Of a stretch of DNA of 64,000 nucleotides, positions 1 to 9,682 are shown one piece after another. Below the pieces are notes generated by a model. The model was not told where the DNA came from and did no database searches. It saw only the letters and a program-made list of their open reading frames with translations. Origin of the DNA: Saltatorellus ferox (lineage in GTDB: Bacteria; Planctomycetota; UBA1135; GCA-002686595); NCBI GenBank assembly GCA_007751475.1, contig CP036434.1:3286001-3350000 (forward strand), read 5' to 3'. The translations under genes and the position numbers were made by a program. The first letter of the stretch is position 1, and each line of letters starts with the position of its first letter.

Positions 1-936
1 GAGGCTCCAGCCCGTCAGCACCTTGCGGGCATCCTTCCTGAGCTCTTTCGCGCGCTTGGCGCCTGCGAGGTAGCTGTTCCAGAAGTCGAGATAGAGGGTC
101 TTCTGCTCGCCGCTCAGCTGATCGTGGAAGAGATCGGCCTCGAGGGAGCCGTCCGAGCCAAGGACCTGGATCGTCGAGCGCGTGAACGGCTCGCCGAAGG
201 CCATGTACATCTCCGCGGTGCCCTTTTCGGCGACCATCGACGTGGACCAGCGCTTGTGGAAGGTCTGGCCCGGGTGCAGCTCGGTCGTCGCGAGCTGGGT
301 GGTCGTGGCGCTCTTGATCGGCCCGAGCAGGTGCTCCAGCTGGCTCAGCGGGTGGACGGCCTGCTCGAAGACGATGTTGCGCGGCGCGCGGAACATCCAG
401 TGGGAGTAATCGCCTGCGTCGAGCTGGCGAAGCGGCACCGAGAGCGTCACTTGGACGTGCTCCACGCGGCCGATCTCGCCATTCTGGATCCGCTCCACCA
501 TCCGCTGGAACGACGGATGGAAGACATTGTTGTGGTTGACGCCGAGGGCGAGGCCCAGGGAATCGGCCAGCTCGGCCAGCTCCCGCGCGTCCTTCGAGTC
601 CAGGGCGATGGGCTTCTCCACGAAGACGCCGACGCCGGACTCCAGGAGGGCCCGGGTCAGCTTGACGTGCAGGTCCGGCGGGACCGCCAGGTGGGCGATC
701 TCGACGCCGAGCCCCTTGAGTTCCTTGAGGTCCGAGACGGCGTGGGGGGCGCCGTAGCGCTTCGCAGCGGCCTGAGCGCGCTCCTGGCTCACGTCACAGA
801 CGGCCACCAGCTCGACGTTCGGAGTCTCCTTGAGGACGTCGAGGTGGAAGTCGGCGATGTAGCCGGCGCCGACGACGGCGACCTTGGTCTTGCCCTGGGG
901 GCGGGCCATGGGCTTTTTGGTGGAAGGAGAAGTCAT
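1..936 (-). CDS. Gfo/Idh/MocA-family NAD(P)-dependent oxidoreductase (3' end outside window)
   Basis: Translated from the minus strand starting at ATG 936; 312 codons are open down to base 1, so the C-terminus lies outside the window. The N-terminus has a Rossmann dinucleotide-binding motif (VAVVGAGYIADFH, from about residue 17), and near residue 100 the family's EKP motif (VFVEKPIAL), whose Lys contacts cofactor and substrate. A GVNHNN stretch and HPLSQLEHLLG follow, typical of the second alpha/beta domain. The family oxidises or reduces sugars, inositols or related alcohols in the cytosol, but the substrate cannot be read from sequence. GAGGGAG lies about 5 bases upstream of the start and supports it. 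It is divergent from guaB and has no visible operon partner here. Confidence 0.9.
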   Translation of the reverse strand, partial: MTSPSTKKPMARPQGKTKVAVVGAGYIADFHLDVLKETPNVELVAVCDVSQERAQAAAKRYGAPHAVSDLKELKGLGVEIAHLAVPPDLHVKLTRALLESGVGVFVEKPIALDSKDARELAELADSLGLALGVNHNNVFHPSFQRMVERIQNGEIGRVEHVQVTLSVPLRQLDAGDYSHWMFRAPRNIVFEQAVHPLSQLEHLLGPIKSATTTQLATTELHPGQTFHKRWSTSMVAEKGTAEMYMAFGEPFTRSTIQVLGSDGSLEADLFHDQLSGEQKTLYLDFWNSYLAGAKRAKELRKDARKVLTGWSL

Positions 937-1338
937 CGAGGCTCCCTCGGAGCGTTCTTCGTCGAGCAAATGCGCGGAGGCCGCCTCGCCGAGCCTGGGC
1001 TCAGCGGGCGTTTTCGTGGTCTGTCCCATACATAAGCTATCGGCCAGGCTGGCGCCGAAGCCGAGTCGTCCCTTTGGTTCGCCGGAATTTCATGTTGTTT
1101 CATGGGGCGATCCGGGCCGATCCGGGGCGAGGCGGCAAATCTTTCCCGCCAAGGCGTCGGATGGGGCCGGCGGAGGATGGATTACCGCCGCGTCGCTGGT
1201 TATTCTCTTCCGTCAAATCTGCTTCCAGCTGGGGAGTCGGACTTGGCGAGTCGATGCCAGGTCGATGGCCCGCTGGGGACTCTCTCTCCTCATCCCCGCG
1301 CGGATCCCCCGCGCGCACCCGACCCCAGGTGCTGATCC
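937..1338. other. Intergenic region between divergent oxidoreductase and guaB
   Basis: About 400 bases without a convincing gene; the short open frames on both strands are inconsistent and lack family features. It must hold the divergent promoters for the oxidoreductase and the guaBA operon. I see a GATCCGGG direct repeat near 1110-1125 but no convincing -35/-10 pair, riboswitch or operator. Confidence 0.5.
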
Positions 1339-2796
1339 ATGGCCGACCTCATCGAAGGACTGACGTTTGACGACGTCCTCCTCGTGCCGAATCACTCCGA
1401 CATCATGCCTGGCGATGTCGAGCTCCAGACGCGGTTCTCGGCCAACGTACCGCTGAACGTCCCGATCAGCTCCTCGGCGATGGACACGGTGACGGAGTGG
1501 CGGCTCGCCGTGGCCCTGGCCCGGGAGGGCGGGATCGGCGTGATCCACCGGAATCTTTCCATCGAGGGCCAGCGCGAGGAGGCTCTCAAGGTCAAGCGCT
1601 CCGCCAACGGAGTGATCGAAGACCCGGTCACCCTGACGCCCGACGCCACGGTGGGGGACGCGCGCCAGATCATGCGCCTCCAGAACATCAGCGGCCTGCC
1701 GATCCTCGAGAAGGGGACGCAGCGGGTGGTCGGGATCCTGACGCGGCGCGATACGAGCTTCCACCAGGACGACTCGACGCCGATCAAGGAGGTCATGACG
1801 GCGAAGGGGCTCGTCACCGCGCCGGTCGGGACCTCCCTCGACCAGGCCGGACTGCTCCTCCACCAGCACAAGGTCGAGAAGCTCCTGATCGTCGACGGGG
1901 AAGGGAACCTCGCCGGTCTGATCACGCGCAAGGACCTCGACATGCTCGCGGCCTTCCCGCGCTCGGCCTGCGACCACCGGGGCCGCCTCCGGGTCGGCGC
2001 AGCGATCGGCGTGCATGACATGGAGCGCGCCGAGGCCCTCGTCGACGTCGACGTGGACGTCCTCGTCGTGGATACGGCCCATGGACACACCTCGAACGTG
2101 ATGCGCTCGGTCGCCGAACTCAAGAAGAGGCTCCAGGTCGACATCGTCGCCGGCAACGTCGCCACCGCCGAGGCGGGACGCGCACTCGTGGAGGCGGGCG
2201 TCGACGGCGTCAAGGTCGGTATCGGGCCGGGCTCGATCTGCACCACGCGCATCGTCGCGGGCATCGGGGTTCCGCAGTTCACGGCGGTCCAGTCGGTCGC
2301 GGACGAACTCAAGGGAAGCGGCATTCCGGTCATCGCCGACGGCGGGATTCGCTACTCAGGGGACATCGTCAAGGCGCTCGCGGCTGGGGCCTCCAGCGTG
2401 ATGCTCGGCAGCCTGTTTGCGGGCCTCGACGAGAGCCCCGGCGAGACCTTCGTCGCGGAAGGCCGTTCCTTCAAGGCGGTGCGCGGCATGGGCAGCATCG
2501 GCGCCATGCAGAAGGGCTCCAAGGAGCGCTATCGCCAGGGCGACGTGGACGACGTCATGAAGCTCGTGCCGGAAGGCATCGAAGGCCGCGTCCCGTACAA
2601 GGGCCAGCTGAGCCCGTTCGTGTACCAGCTCTGTGGCGGCGTTCGCGCCGGCATGGGCTACTGCGGCGCCAGGACCATTCCCGACCTCTGGGAGCGCGCG
2701 CGCTTCGTCCGGATCACCGCCGCGGGCGTGCGCGAGAGCCATCCCCACGACGTCACCATCACCAAAGAATCGAGCAACTACGCGCACCGCGGATGA
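1339..2796 (+). CDS. guaB: Inosine-5'-monophosphate dehydrogenase
   Basis: Oxidises IMP to XMP with NAD+, the committed step of GMP synthesis, in the cytosol. At 485 residues it has normal bacterial length. The N-terminus shows the barrel start ([11 protein letters not shown]), followed by a CBS-domain pair at about residues 90-205 (e.g. [17 protein letters not shown]). The catalytic loop [17 protein letters not shown] puts the nucleophilic cysteine at about residue 301, and the mobile-flap region ([16 protein letters not shown]) is present. The ATG at 1339 fits the family N-terminus. The stop overlaps the guaA start by 4 bases (ATGA), so translation is probably coupled. CBS domains usually confer purine-nucleotide control. 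Confidence 0.98.
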   Translation: MADLIEGLTFDDVLLVPNHSDIMPGDVELQTRFSANVPLNVPISSSAMDTVTEWRLAVALAREGGIGVIHRNLSIEGQREEALKVKRSANGVIEDPVTLTPDATVGDARQIMRLQNISGLPILEKGTQRVVGILTRRDTSFHQDDSTPIKEVMTAKGLVTAPVGTSLDQAGLLLHQHKVEKLLIVDGEGNLAGLITRKDLDMLAAFPRSACDHRGRLRVGAAIGVHDMERAEALVDVDVDVLVVDTAHGHTSNVMRSVAELKKRLQVDIVAGNVATAEAGRALVEAGVDGVKVGIGPGSICTTRIVAGIGVPQFTAVQSVADELKGSGIPVIADGGIRYSGDIVKALAAGASSVMLGSLFAGLDESPGETFVAEGRSFKAVRGMGSIGAMQKGSKERYRQGDVDDVMKLVPEGIEGRVPYKGQLSPFVYQLCGGVRAGMGYCGARTIPDLWERARFVRITAAGVRESHPHDVTITKESSNYAHRG

Positions 2797-4394
2797 GCAC
2801 ACCCCAGTCCGAAGCCGCGGCGATCCCCGCGCACATGCAGCTCGGCGAGCGGCCCCAGGGCCTGCTCATCGTCGACCTCGGCACCCAGTACGCCCAGCTC
2901 ATCGCGCGCCGCCTGCGCGAGGCGGGGACCTGGTGCGAGATCCATCCGCCCGCGCGCGCCATGGAAGCGGCGGCGGCGATGAACCTGGCGGGCATCGTGC
3001 TCTCGGGCGGCCCGGCCAGCGTCTACGCAGAGGGCGCGCCCGAAGTGCCCGCGGGACTCCTGGAACTCGGAGTTCCTGTCCTCGGCATCTGCTACGGCAT
3101 GCAGTGGATGAGCCGCACGCTCGGCGGCGAGGTCGAGGGGTCCGGCAAGCGCGAGTTCGGCCACACCGAGATCCAGCGCGGCGAGGACAGTAGCGCGCTC
3201 TTCGCCGGGATCGAGGGCAGCACGATCGTCTGGATGAGCCACGGCGACAAGGTCGTGAAGCTGCCGCCGGGCTTCCACACCGTCGCGTCCTCCGCCACGT
3301 GCGAGCACGCGGCGATCGGCGACGACGAGCGGCGCTTCTACGGCGTCCAGTTCCACCCCGAGGTCAGCCACTCGGTGCGCGGAAAGGAAATCCTCGCGAA
3401 CTTCGTGCTCGACGTCTGCAAGCTACCGGGCGACTGGAAGGCAGAGAACATCGCCGAGCGCGAGATCGAGAAGATCAAGAAGCTCGTCGGCGAGACCGGC
3501 GAGGTCATCCTCGGGCTCTCCGGCGGCGTCGACAGCGCGGTCGCGGCCGTCCTCGTGCACCGCGCGATCGGCGACCGTCTGCACTGCATCTTCGTGGACA
3601 ACGGGCTCCTCCGCAAAGGAGAGCGCGAACTCGTCGAGCACGCCTTTCGGGATCACGTGGGGCTCGACCTCACGACGGTCGACGCGAGGAAGCGGTTCGT
3701 GGACGGCCTCGCGGGCGTCACGGACCCCGAGCGCAAGCGCAAGATCATCGGCAACGAGTTCGTCGAGGTCTTCCGCGTCGAGGCGAAGCGCTTCCAGGAC
3801 GCGCGCTTCCTCGGACAGGGCACGCTGTACCCCGACGTCATCGAGTCGGTCGCCGTCCATGGCGGCAACACCGCCGTCATCAAGAGCCACCACAACGTCG
3901 GCGGATTGCCCGATGACCTCGACATGGAGCTCGTCGAGCCCCTGCGCGAACTCTTCAAGGACGAGGTGCGCGAGGTCGGTCGCTACCTCGGGCTGGACGA
4001 GCGCATCCTGATGCGCCAGCCGTTCCCCGGGCCCGGCCTCGCGGTGCGCATCGCGGGGGAGATCACCCAGGAGCGTCTGGACCTCCTGGCGGAGGCCGAC
4101 GCCATCTGCACGGCCGAGATCGAGGCGGCTGGCGCCCACAAGACGCTCTGGCAGTACTTCGCCGTGCTCCTGCCCGTGAAGTCCGTGGGCGTGATGGGCG
4201 ATGCCCGGACCTACGAGAACGCGTGTGCCCTGCGCATCGTCGAATCGGTGGACGGCATGACCGCCGACTGGGGCTACCTCGACCACCAGCTCCTTCGCCG
4301 GATCAGCAACCGAATCATCAACGAGGTGAAGGGGATCAACCGCGTCGTGCTCGACATCAGCAGCAAGCCGCCCGCCACGATCGAGTGGGAGTAG
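2793..4394 (+). CDS. guaA: GMP synthase (glutamine-hydrolysing)
   Basis: Converts XMP to GMP using ATP and glutamine. The 533-residue protein has the usual two parts: an N-terminal class I glutaminase with nucleophile Cys100 in GICYGMQW and a His-Glu pair in GVQFHPEVSHS, then an ATP-pyrophosphatase domain with the PP-loop LSGGVDSAV at about residue 242. It ends with the dimerisation domain and the characteristic KPPATIEWE terminus. The first 20 or so residues before QGLLIVDLGTQ are an extra leader. The ATG at 2793 overlaps the guaB stop, giving a guaBA operon that makes GMP from IMP. A strong terminator follows at 4465. Confidence 0.98.
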   Translation: MSTPQSEAAAIPAHMQLGERPQGLLIVDLGTQYAQLIARRLREAGTWCEIHPPARAMEAAAAMNLAGIVLSGGPASVYAEGAPEVPAGLLELGVPVLGICYGMQWMSRTLGGEVEGSGKREFGHTEIQRGEDSSALFAGIEGSTIVWMSHGDKVVKLPPGFHTVASSATCEHAAIGDDERRFYGVQFHPEVSHSVRGKEILANFVLDVCKLPGDWKAENIAEREIEKIKKLVGETGEVILGLSGGVDSAVAAVLVHRAIGDRLHCIFVDNGLLRKGERELVEHAFRDHVGLDLTTVDARKRFVDGLAGVTDPERKRKIIGNEFVEVFRVEAKRFQDARFLGQGTLYPDVIESVAVHGGNTAVIKSHHNVGGLPDDLDMELVEPLRELFKDEVREVGRYLGLDERILMRQPFPGPGLAVRIAGEITQERLDLLAEADAICTAEIEAAGAHKTLWQYFAVLLPVKSVGVMGDARTYENACALRIVESVDGMTADWGYLDHQLLRRISNRIINEVKGINRVVLDISSKPPATIEWE

Positions 4395-4464
4395 CCGTTC
4401 GATCGCCAGGCACCTGGACCGCGGGCGATCGCTAGTCGCTTTGAGCCCGCAGGGAGTAGACTGC

Positions 4465-4503
4465 AGGACCCGCGCCGTGTCTCGGCGCGGGTCCTCTTTC
4501 TTC
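4465..4503 (+). terminator. Rho-independent terminator of guaBA
   Basis: A perfect 12-bp stem (AGGACCCGCGCC at 4465-4476 with GGCGCGGGTCCT at 4484-4495) encloses a 7-base loop and is followed by the pyrimidine-rich CTTTCTTC. It lies 70 bases after the guaA stop and just before the next gene. Confidence 0.88.
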
Positions 4504-4517
4504 GGCTTCCTTCACCC

Positions 4518-5486
4518 ATGCGTCTCGCACTCGTCACCGGCCTGTTTCTGCCCCTCCTTTCCGCGCCGGACTTCACGGGCGTGACCGTCGAAGAGGGGAC
4601 CAAGGTCACCAAATCCTTCGAGAGTTCCCTTCGACTGGAGCTGGTGGACATGTCGTTCACCATCGATGGGGAGGAGCAGCCGCTGCCCGCGGGCAGCGCT
4701 CCGACCATGATCCTGAGGGATGAAGAAGAGGTCGTTTTCGTGGACGAGTACGTCAAGGTGGGGGATGGGCGCGCGCTCGAGCTCGTTCGCACCTACGAGA
4801 CGCTGGGGGACATCAGCACGCAGTCCATCACGCCGCCCGATAGCGACGAGGAAACGGAGGAGACGGAGATCGGGGAAAGCGTGTTCGAAGGGCAGTCGGT
4901 CCGCTTCGTCTGGGACGAGGACGACGAGACCTATGTCGCCACCTACGTGGACGAAGAGGACGCCGACGAAGACCTGCTCGACGATCTGGAGGGGGAGGCG
5001 GACTTCCTCTGCCTGCTGTCGGACGAGCCGATGGAGCAGGGCTCTCGCTGGGACATCGACGTCTCTGCTTTCCAGAGGATCTCCAGCCCCTCCGGGGATC
5101 TGCACATCGACGATCCCGCTGCGAACGAAGAAGGGGACGATGCGTTCTCCGAAGCGTTCGACGAGAACCTCACCGGTGAGATGAGCGGAACCGTCGAATC
5201 GATCGAGGATGGCAAGGCGACGATCCTGATCGAGGGCGAGGTCTCCACGGAGTTCGAGCTGGATCTCTCCGAGGACGGCTTGGAAGGGCCGACGCAGGGG
5301 TTCGAACTGACCTTCGAGATCGAAGGGACGCTGATCTGGGATCTGGAGGCGGGCCACGCCGTCGAATTTCAGTGGGGAGGCGACGTCGAGATGACCGTGA
5401 CTCTCTCGGGCGAGCTGGAGATCGGCGAACTGGCGCAGATCCAGCTCTTCGAAGGCACCCTCGAGTGTTCGGCGACCTTCGAGTGA
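4518..5486 (+). CDS. Secreted acidic protein of unknown function
   Basis: I do not recognise a family. The 322-residue product begins with a short Sec-type signal (MRLALVTGLFLPLLSAPD), so the mature protein is probably exported. The rest is strongly acidic, with Glu/Asp runs (about residues 110-160 and 205-215), and alternates polar/hydrophobic residues in a way that suggests beta structure. There are two cysteines in the mature part (FLCLLSD and LECSATFE). It starts 32 bases after the guaBA terminator stem and overlaps the next gene by 4 bases (GTGA), so the two are probably cotranscribed. No clear Shine-Dalgarno precedes ATG 4518. Confidence 0.75.
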   Translation: MRLALVTGLFLPLLSAPDFTGVTVEEGTKVTKSFESSLRLELVDMSFTIDGEEQPLPAGSAPTMILRDEEEVVFVDEYVKVGDGRALELVRTYETLGDISTQSITPPDSDEETEETEIGESVFEGQSVRFVWDEDDETYVATYVDEEDADEDLLDDLEGEADFLCLLSDEPMEQGSRWDIDVSAFQRISSPSGDLHIDDPAANEEGDDAFSEAFDENLTGEMSGTVESIEDGKATILIEGEVSTEFELDLSEDGLEGPTQGFELTFEIEGTLIWDLEAGHAVEFQWGGDVEMTVTLSGELEIGELAQIQLFEGTLECSATFE

Positions 5487-7003
5487 CCGCCGGGGGTCTT
5501 TCGAGGGTGGCGCGGAGCGCGCCCGCACTCCTGCTGCTCGTCGCAGCGATCGGATCGATCGCGCTCCTCTTCGTCGCCGTGGCCCAGCGGATCGGGGTGC
5601 CCTTTGCGCTGGAGTGGCAGGAGCCCGCGATGCTGGAGCATGCTCTGCGCGTTCAGTCGGGCGAGCCGCTCTACGTGGAGCCCGGCGTCACGTTCGCGCC
5701 GTTTCCCTATCCGCCGCTCTTTCACTGGGTCGGAGCGGCAATGTGCGAGCTGGCGGGGCCTTCGCTTCTGGCGTTGCGGCTGGTTTCGGTGCTCGGTCTC
5801 GTGGCGGTCTTCGCGGCGCTGATCGGGTCCTTCCGATGGGTCGCGGGGGTCGCGGCCGCAGGCTGGTTCGCGGCGCTGTGGGGCTGGACGGGCTTCTGGC
5901 TCGACGTGGCGCGGGTCGACAGCCTCGCGCTCGGGCTCGGAGCGGTCGGATTCGCCCTCGTCCTGGCGGTCGAGAAGCGAGATTCGACGGGCGACTCCGG
6001 GTCGGGTCGGTGGTTCGCCGCGTTCGCTGGCGTGGCGTCCGCGATGGCGGTGCTCACGAAGCAGACCCAGCTCGGCCTCGCGGTCGCCCTGCTCGCCGCG
6101 CTCCTCGTTCGCGCGCAGACCCGGCGTGCGGGGGTCGCGTACCTCGTGGCCTTCGTCGCGGTCCTCGGGCCGACGGTCCTCTGGCTGGACCGTTCGAGTT
6201 CGGGCTGGTTCCTCTGGACGACCGTCGATCTCCTGCGCGGGAGTCCCTTCCACGGACCCGCGGTCCTCGGGTTCTGGATCGAATCGGCCGTACCCTTCGG
6301 GCTCCCCATCGTCCTTGGTCTTCTGCCCATGGTCCTACGCGACCACGGAAGACCGGGGCCTGCGCTCTCGCCGGGTCTCCTTCTCGGATGTGGCGCGCTG
6401 AGCGCGAGCGCATGGGCCGCGCGCGCGCACGAAGGAGGCTTCGACAACACCCTCCTCCCCGTCGCGCTCGCCTCCGCGTTCGCGTGCGGCGCCATCCTGC
6501 GTGACCTCGGGCAGAGGGACCGTGCCCGGTGGCTGGCCAGCGGCCTCACCGTCGGTGCCACTCTCCTGATGGTGCCGCTGCCGTGGGGTGTGATTCCGAC
6601 TGACCGTGACCGGGAGGCGTACGAGGAAGCGGTCGCTCGATTGGACGCGATCGCGGGCGAAGATGCGGTCTGGCAGCCGGTCAGTGCGCTGCCTTCCACG
6701 AGGTCGGGCTTCGTCCACAAGATGGCGATCGTCGATCTGGCGAAGAGTCACGAAACCGACGAGGCTGCTCGCCTTCTGGCTTCGCTCCGCGAGGCGCTCC
6801 AGGAGCAAAGATTCTCCGCGATCGTCCTGGGTCTGCTTCCCCGTGAGGGCTGGGGCGATCTCGCGGGTCTCATCGAAGCGAGCTACGAGATCAAGGCGGA
6901 CCTGCAGGCTGCAGACGCCGGGGCCGACCGTCGTCCCGCGTTGACTCCGGTTACCGGTGCGCCGCTCAAGCCGAGGTACGTGTTGACGCCTCGGCCGAGG
7001 TAG
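5483..7003 (+). CDS. Polytopic membrane protein, GT39/ArnT-like glycosyltransferase
   Basis: About 506 residues from GTG 5483, which overlaps the upstream stop by 4 bases and places the first membrane helix right after a short basic N-terminus; the longer frame upstream lies inside the previous gene and is rejected. Roughly nine to eleven hydrophobic segments cover the first 400 residues. The first periplasmic loop has acidic residues (LEWQEPAMLEH) and FPYPPLFHW, resembling lipid-phosphate-sugar-dependent mannosyl/arabinosyl transferases of the GT39 clan, where an acidic residue in this loop is catalytic. The last 120 residues are soluble. Sugar donor and acceptor are unknown. The gene converges on fpr with a 9-base gap. 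Confidence 0.75.
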   Translation: MTAGGLSRVARSAPALLLLVAAIGSIALLFVAVAQRIGVPFALEWQEPAMLEHALRVQSGEPLYVEPGVTFAPFPYPPLFHWVGAAMCELAGPSLLALRLVSVLGLVAVFAALIGSFRWVAGVAAAGWFAALWGWTGFWLDVARVDSLALGLGAVGFALVLAVEKRDSTGDSGSGRWFAAFAGVASAMAVLTKQTQLGLAVALLAALLVRAQTRRAGVAYLVAFVAVLGPTVLWLDRSSSGWFLWTTVDLLRGSPFHGPAVLGFWIESAVPFGLPIVLGLLPMVLRDHGRPGPALSPGLLLGCGALSASAWAARAHEGGFDNTLLPVALASAFACGAILRDLGQRDRARWLASGLTVGATLLMVPLPWGVIPTDRDREAYEEAVARLDAIAGEDAVWQPVSALPSTRSGFVHKMAIVDLAKSHETDEAARLLASLREALQEQRFSAIVLGLLPREGWGDLAGLIEASYEIKADLQAADAGADRRPALTPVTGAPLKPRYVLTPRPR

Positions 7004-7012
7004 CACGTTTCG

Positions 7013-7795
7013 CTACCAGTACTTCTCCATGTGGATCTGGCCGGGCTCGCGCTTGCGATGGCGCGCCATGCCGAGCGCTTCCAGATCCTCTTGCACGGTG
7101 GCGACCATCTTCGGGTTGCCGCAGAGGAAAACCTGGCAGCGTTCCTTAGTCAAAGGCTTGCCGGTCAGCGCCTCGTAGGCCGCCGGGGCGAGGTGCTTCT
7201 GGACGCGGCCCCTCAGGCCGCTCCATTCCGACTCCGCCACGTCGCCCGTGAGGGTCGGGAAGAACAGGAACGAGTCATCTTCGTCCGCCATCCGCTGGAG
7301 TTCGTCGAGGTACCCGAGGTCCTTCAAGTAGCGGTCGGAGTAGAAGAGGATCGTTCGTCCGAAGCGAGCCCGGTGCTTCGCGTCCAGGAGCATCGGCCGA
7401 TAGGGTGCGACGCCGGTTCCAGTCCCCACGAGCACGAGGTCTTCGGCGTCCTGCGCGCCTTCGAGGGTGAAATGGCCCGCGATTCGCTCGTCCATGTAGA
7501 TCCGGTCGCCCGCGGATCTCTGGAAGATTCGAGGCGTGAGCTGGCCGTCGTCCACCCGGCGGATGTAGAAGTCGAGCACGCCGAGCCCTGGCGTCGAGGC
7601 GATCGAATAGGCGCGGCGAATGGCGTGGCCGCTCTCCTCGTCCCAGTACTCGCCCTCCGGCAGCGACAGGTTGGCGAACTGGCCCGGCTCGAAGTCGGGG
7701 AGGGTCCACCCATCCGGCCGCACGGTGAACGTCGCCAGGCCGTCCGTCCACTCCCGTCGGGCAGTGATGGTGGCGTTGGGGCCGAAGATCTTCAT
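7013..7795 (-). CDS. fpr: Ferredoxin--NADP+ reductase
   Basis: Transfers electrons between NADP(H) and ferredoxin/flavodoxin through FAD. From ATG 7795 the product is 260 residues, matching bacterial Fpr (about 258); a longer open frame upstream is non-homologous. Visible signatures are the FAD-binding RAYSIAS motif, the NADP-binding GTGTGVAPYRPML, the LCGNPKMV segment and the short aromatic C-terminus HMEKYW, whose terminal Trp stacks on the flavin. GAGG sits about 6 bases before the ATG. The gene stands alone between convergent and divergent neighbours. Confidence 0.95.
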   Translation of the reverse strand: MKIFGPNATITARREWTDGLATFTVRPDGWTLPDFEPGQFANLSLPEGEYWDEESGHAIRRAYSIASTPGLGVLDFYIRRVDDGQLTPRIFQRSAGDRIYMDERIAGHFTLEGAQDAEDLVLVGTGTGVAPYRPMLLDAKHRARFGRTILFYSDRYLKDLGYLDELQRMADEDDSFLFFPTLTGDVAESEWSGLRGRVQKHLAPAAYEALTGKPLTKERCQVFLCGNPKMVATVQEDLEALGMARHRKREPGQIHMEKYW

Positions 7796-8016
7796 GGGTG
7801 CCTCGGAGGGGGAGGGGCGCGGGAAAGGACGGTCGGGAACTGAGCCGAGATCTGGGCCGCGGACAGTTCGCCCCAGGAACGGGGGGAGCGAGGCCAGCCG
7901 GCCCCAGGGGGCGGGAGCGCGGACCAACCACCAGAATCTGACGGGTTCCCGAGGCGATCAAGAGGCTTTTCTCGGCCTTTCTTGCGACGCCACGTCCGGG
8001 ATCCTACCTTTCTTCC

Positions 8017-8739
8017 ATGCTCCCGCTCTGCATCACGCGCCCCCAGGAGACCTTCTTCGGGGGGGCTGACTGGACCTCCCTGGGCCTGGTGTCGTGCATC
8101 ATCGGGGCGTTCCTCATCGCGAACTCGACGCTTTTCGAGCATCCCAGGTCACTGGTCGGGCGTTATTTCGGTCGGTCCATGGGGCGCTTGCAGTCGGTGC
8201 GCGAGTACGTCTACAACCGGGTCCAGACCACGCTGGGCTTCGCGTTCCTGCTGGCCGGCTTTGGGTTCCAGTTGATCGGGCGCTTCCGCGAGGTCGTGCC
8301 CGAGGGATCGGGTCCGGTCGAGCCGCCGCTCTCCATGGCCTGGGTCGGCGTGATCGTGGCGTCTGCGATCATTCTGCTCTTCAGCGGTTGGTGGTGGTCG
8401 GTCTGGGCCTTCCGCCGCTACGTCCGCGAGTACTTCACGGACAACCCGCGCGACTTCATGGCCGAGCCAGCCGTGGCGCGCGAGGTCGGCGAACTCTTCG
8501 GCATCGAGTCGAGCGAGAACGATACGGTCGAGGACTACGTGAAGCGGCTCGTCAAGGAGACCGGTCTGCCGCAGCGCGGGGGCGGAGCTTCCATGCTGTC
8601 GGGTTCCCTGGGTGGGAGTCGAGCGGGAGCACTGGGTAGCACCCTGGGTGCGAAGCGAGGCCCCTTGCCCCCGGGCGGTGCGGCGCCGAACGTCGGCGGC
8701 TTCGCTGGTGCAGCCAGCCTGCCCGAAGACTTCGAGTAG
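8017..8739 (+). CDS. Three-helix membrane protein of unknown function
   Basis: The 240-residue product has three hydrophobic segments (about residues 20-40, 66-86 and 104-130), then a soluble stretch with acidic helices and a Gly/Ala/Ser/Pro-rich tail of about 55 residues. The motif RYFGRSMGRLQSVREYVYNRVQ lies between helices 1 and 2. I recognise no enzyme signature. ATG 8017 is the only reasonable start before the first helix. It precedes the comF-like gene by about 50 bases, with no evident functional link. Codon composition matches the neighbours, so it looks like a real gene. Confidence 0.7.
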   Translation: MLPLCITRPQETFFGGADWTSLGLVSCIIGAFLIANSTLFEHPRSLVGRYFGRSMGRLQSVREYVYNRVQTTLGFAFLLAGFGFQLIGRFREVVPEGSGPVEPPLSMAWVGVIVASAIILLFSGWWWSVWAFRRYVREYFTDNPRDFMAEPAVAREVGELFGIESSENDTVEDYVKRLVKETGLPQRGGGASMLSGSLGGSRAGALGSTLGAKRGPLPPGGAAPNVGGFAGAASLPEDFE

Positions 8740-8792
8740 TAGCCACGTCATGGCTTCGGGCTGCAACCCCTGAGAATGCGCGGCGGTCCCCC

Positions 8793-9644
8793 ATGGTGAA
8801 CATGGGAAGCATCGAGAGAACATGCGCGCGCACCATGGACCTGTGGGTGACGTCGCTGGCGTCGTTCGCGCTGTCAGCGGCAGACGTGATCTGGCCGCGC
8901 CGCTGCACGCTTTGCGGAGACCCCGAGCTGTTCGACGGCGACGGAGATCGGGCCGGCGTCGACGCCTGTGCTGCGCACGCGTTGACCGGTAGCCTCTGGG
9001 CGCCGGGGGCGGAGCGAATGACCGGGGGACGCTGTCCACGCTGCATGGGGCCGCTGCCGCCGGGCGTGTTCGGAACGGTCCCTTGCAAGGACTGTCGACG
9101 GAGCACCCCGGCGTTTGTCGGGACACTCGCACCCTTCGAGTACTCGTCGTCGGGGATCGCCGATTGGATCCTCCGATTCAAGCACGGCGGCCGGCGGGAC
9201 CTGGCACGGCCCCTCGCGCGCCTGTTGCTCGGCGCGCTGGAAGAGCGTCCATCGAATGAGGGCCTCCCGGGCCCCGCGGCAGGAGACCTGTTCGTGCCCG
9301 TTCCGCTGCACCCGGTCCGGCTCGCCGAACGCGGGTACGATCAGGCGTCGCTGCTCGCGGGCGAAGTGGCGAGTCTCTGTGGCGGGCAGAGGCTGCTCCT
9401 CTTGAAGAGGACGCGCGTGACCCATGTGCAGGGCGCTCTCGCCGCGCCGCCCAGGCGGGTCAACGTACACGGCGCCTTCGCCGTCCGGTGCCGGCTCCCG
9501 GCGGCGGCGCATGGCGAGGCCGCCGGCCGCATCTGGCTGGTGGACGACGTGATGACCTCGGGGGCGACGGCCTCCGCGTGCGCGGCGGCGCTTCGGTCCG
9601 CGGGCCTCCCCGAGGTCCGCGTTCTGGCGATCGCGCGGGCCTGA
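8793..9644 (+). CDS. ComF-family phosphoribosyltransferase-like protein
   Basis: ComF-like proteins have an N-terminal zinc ribbon and a C-terminal type I PRTase domain and are linked to DNA uptake in competent bacteria, or to purine salvage-like chemistry. Here the cysteine pairs CTLC, CPRC and CKDC occupy the N-terminal third. VPVPLHPVRLAERGYDQASLLA is the typical ComF core, and the PRPP-binding loop is seen in VWLVDDVMTSGATA-type sequence (ILWLVDDVMTSGATASACAAAL) near the end. Length 283 aa is slightly long; an alternative start is ATG 8835 (MDLWVTSL), which would remove 14 residues. No other competence genes lie nearby. Confidence 0.88.
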   Translation: MVNMGSIERTCARTMDLWVTSLASFALSAADVIWPRRCTLCGDPELFDGDGDRAGVDACAAHALTGSLWAPGAERMTGGRCPRCMGPLPPGVFGTVPCKDCRRSTPAFVGTLAPFEYSSSGIADWILRFKHGGRRDLARPLARLLLGALEERPSNEGLPGPAAGDLFVPVPLHPVRLAERGYDQASLLAGEVASLCGGQRLLLLKRTRVTHVQGALAAPPRRVNVHGAFAVRCRLPAAAHGEAAGRIWLVDDVMTSGATASACAAALRSAGLPEVRVLAIARA

Positions 9645-9682
9645 TCACGCTGCCGGGCATCCGGGCGGTTACCCTGCGCACC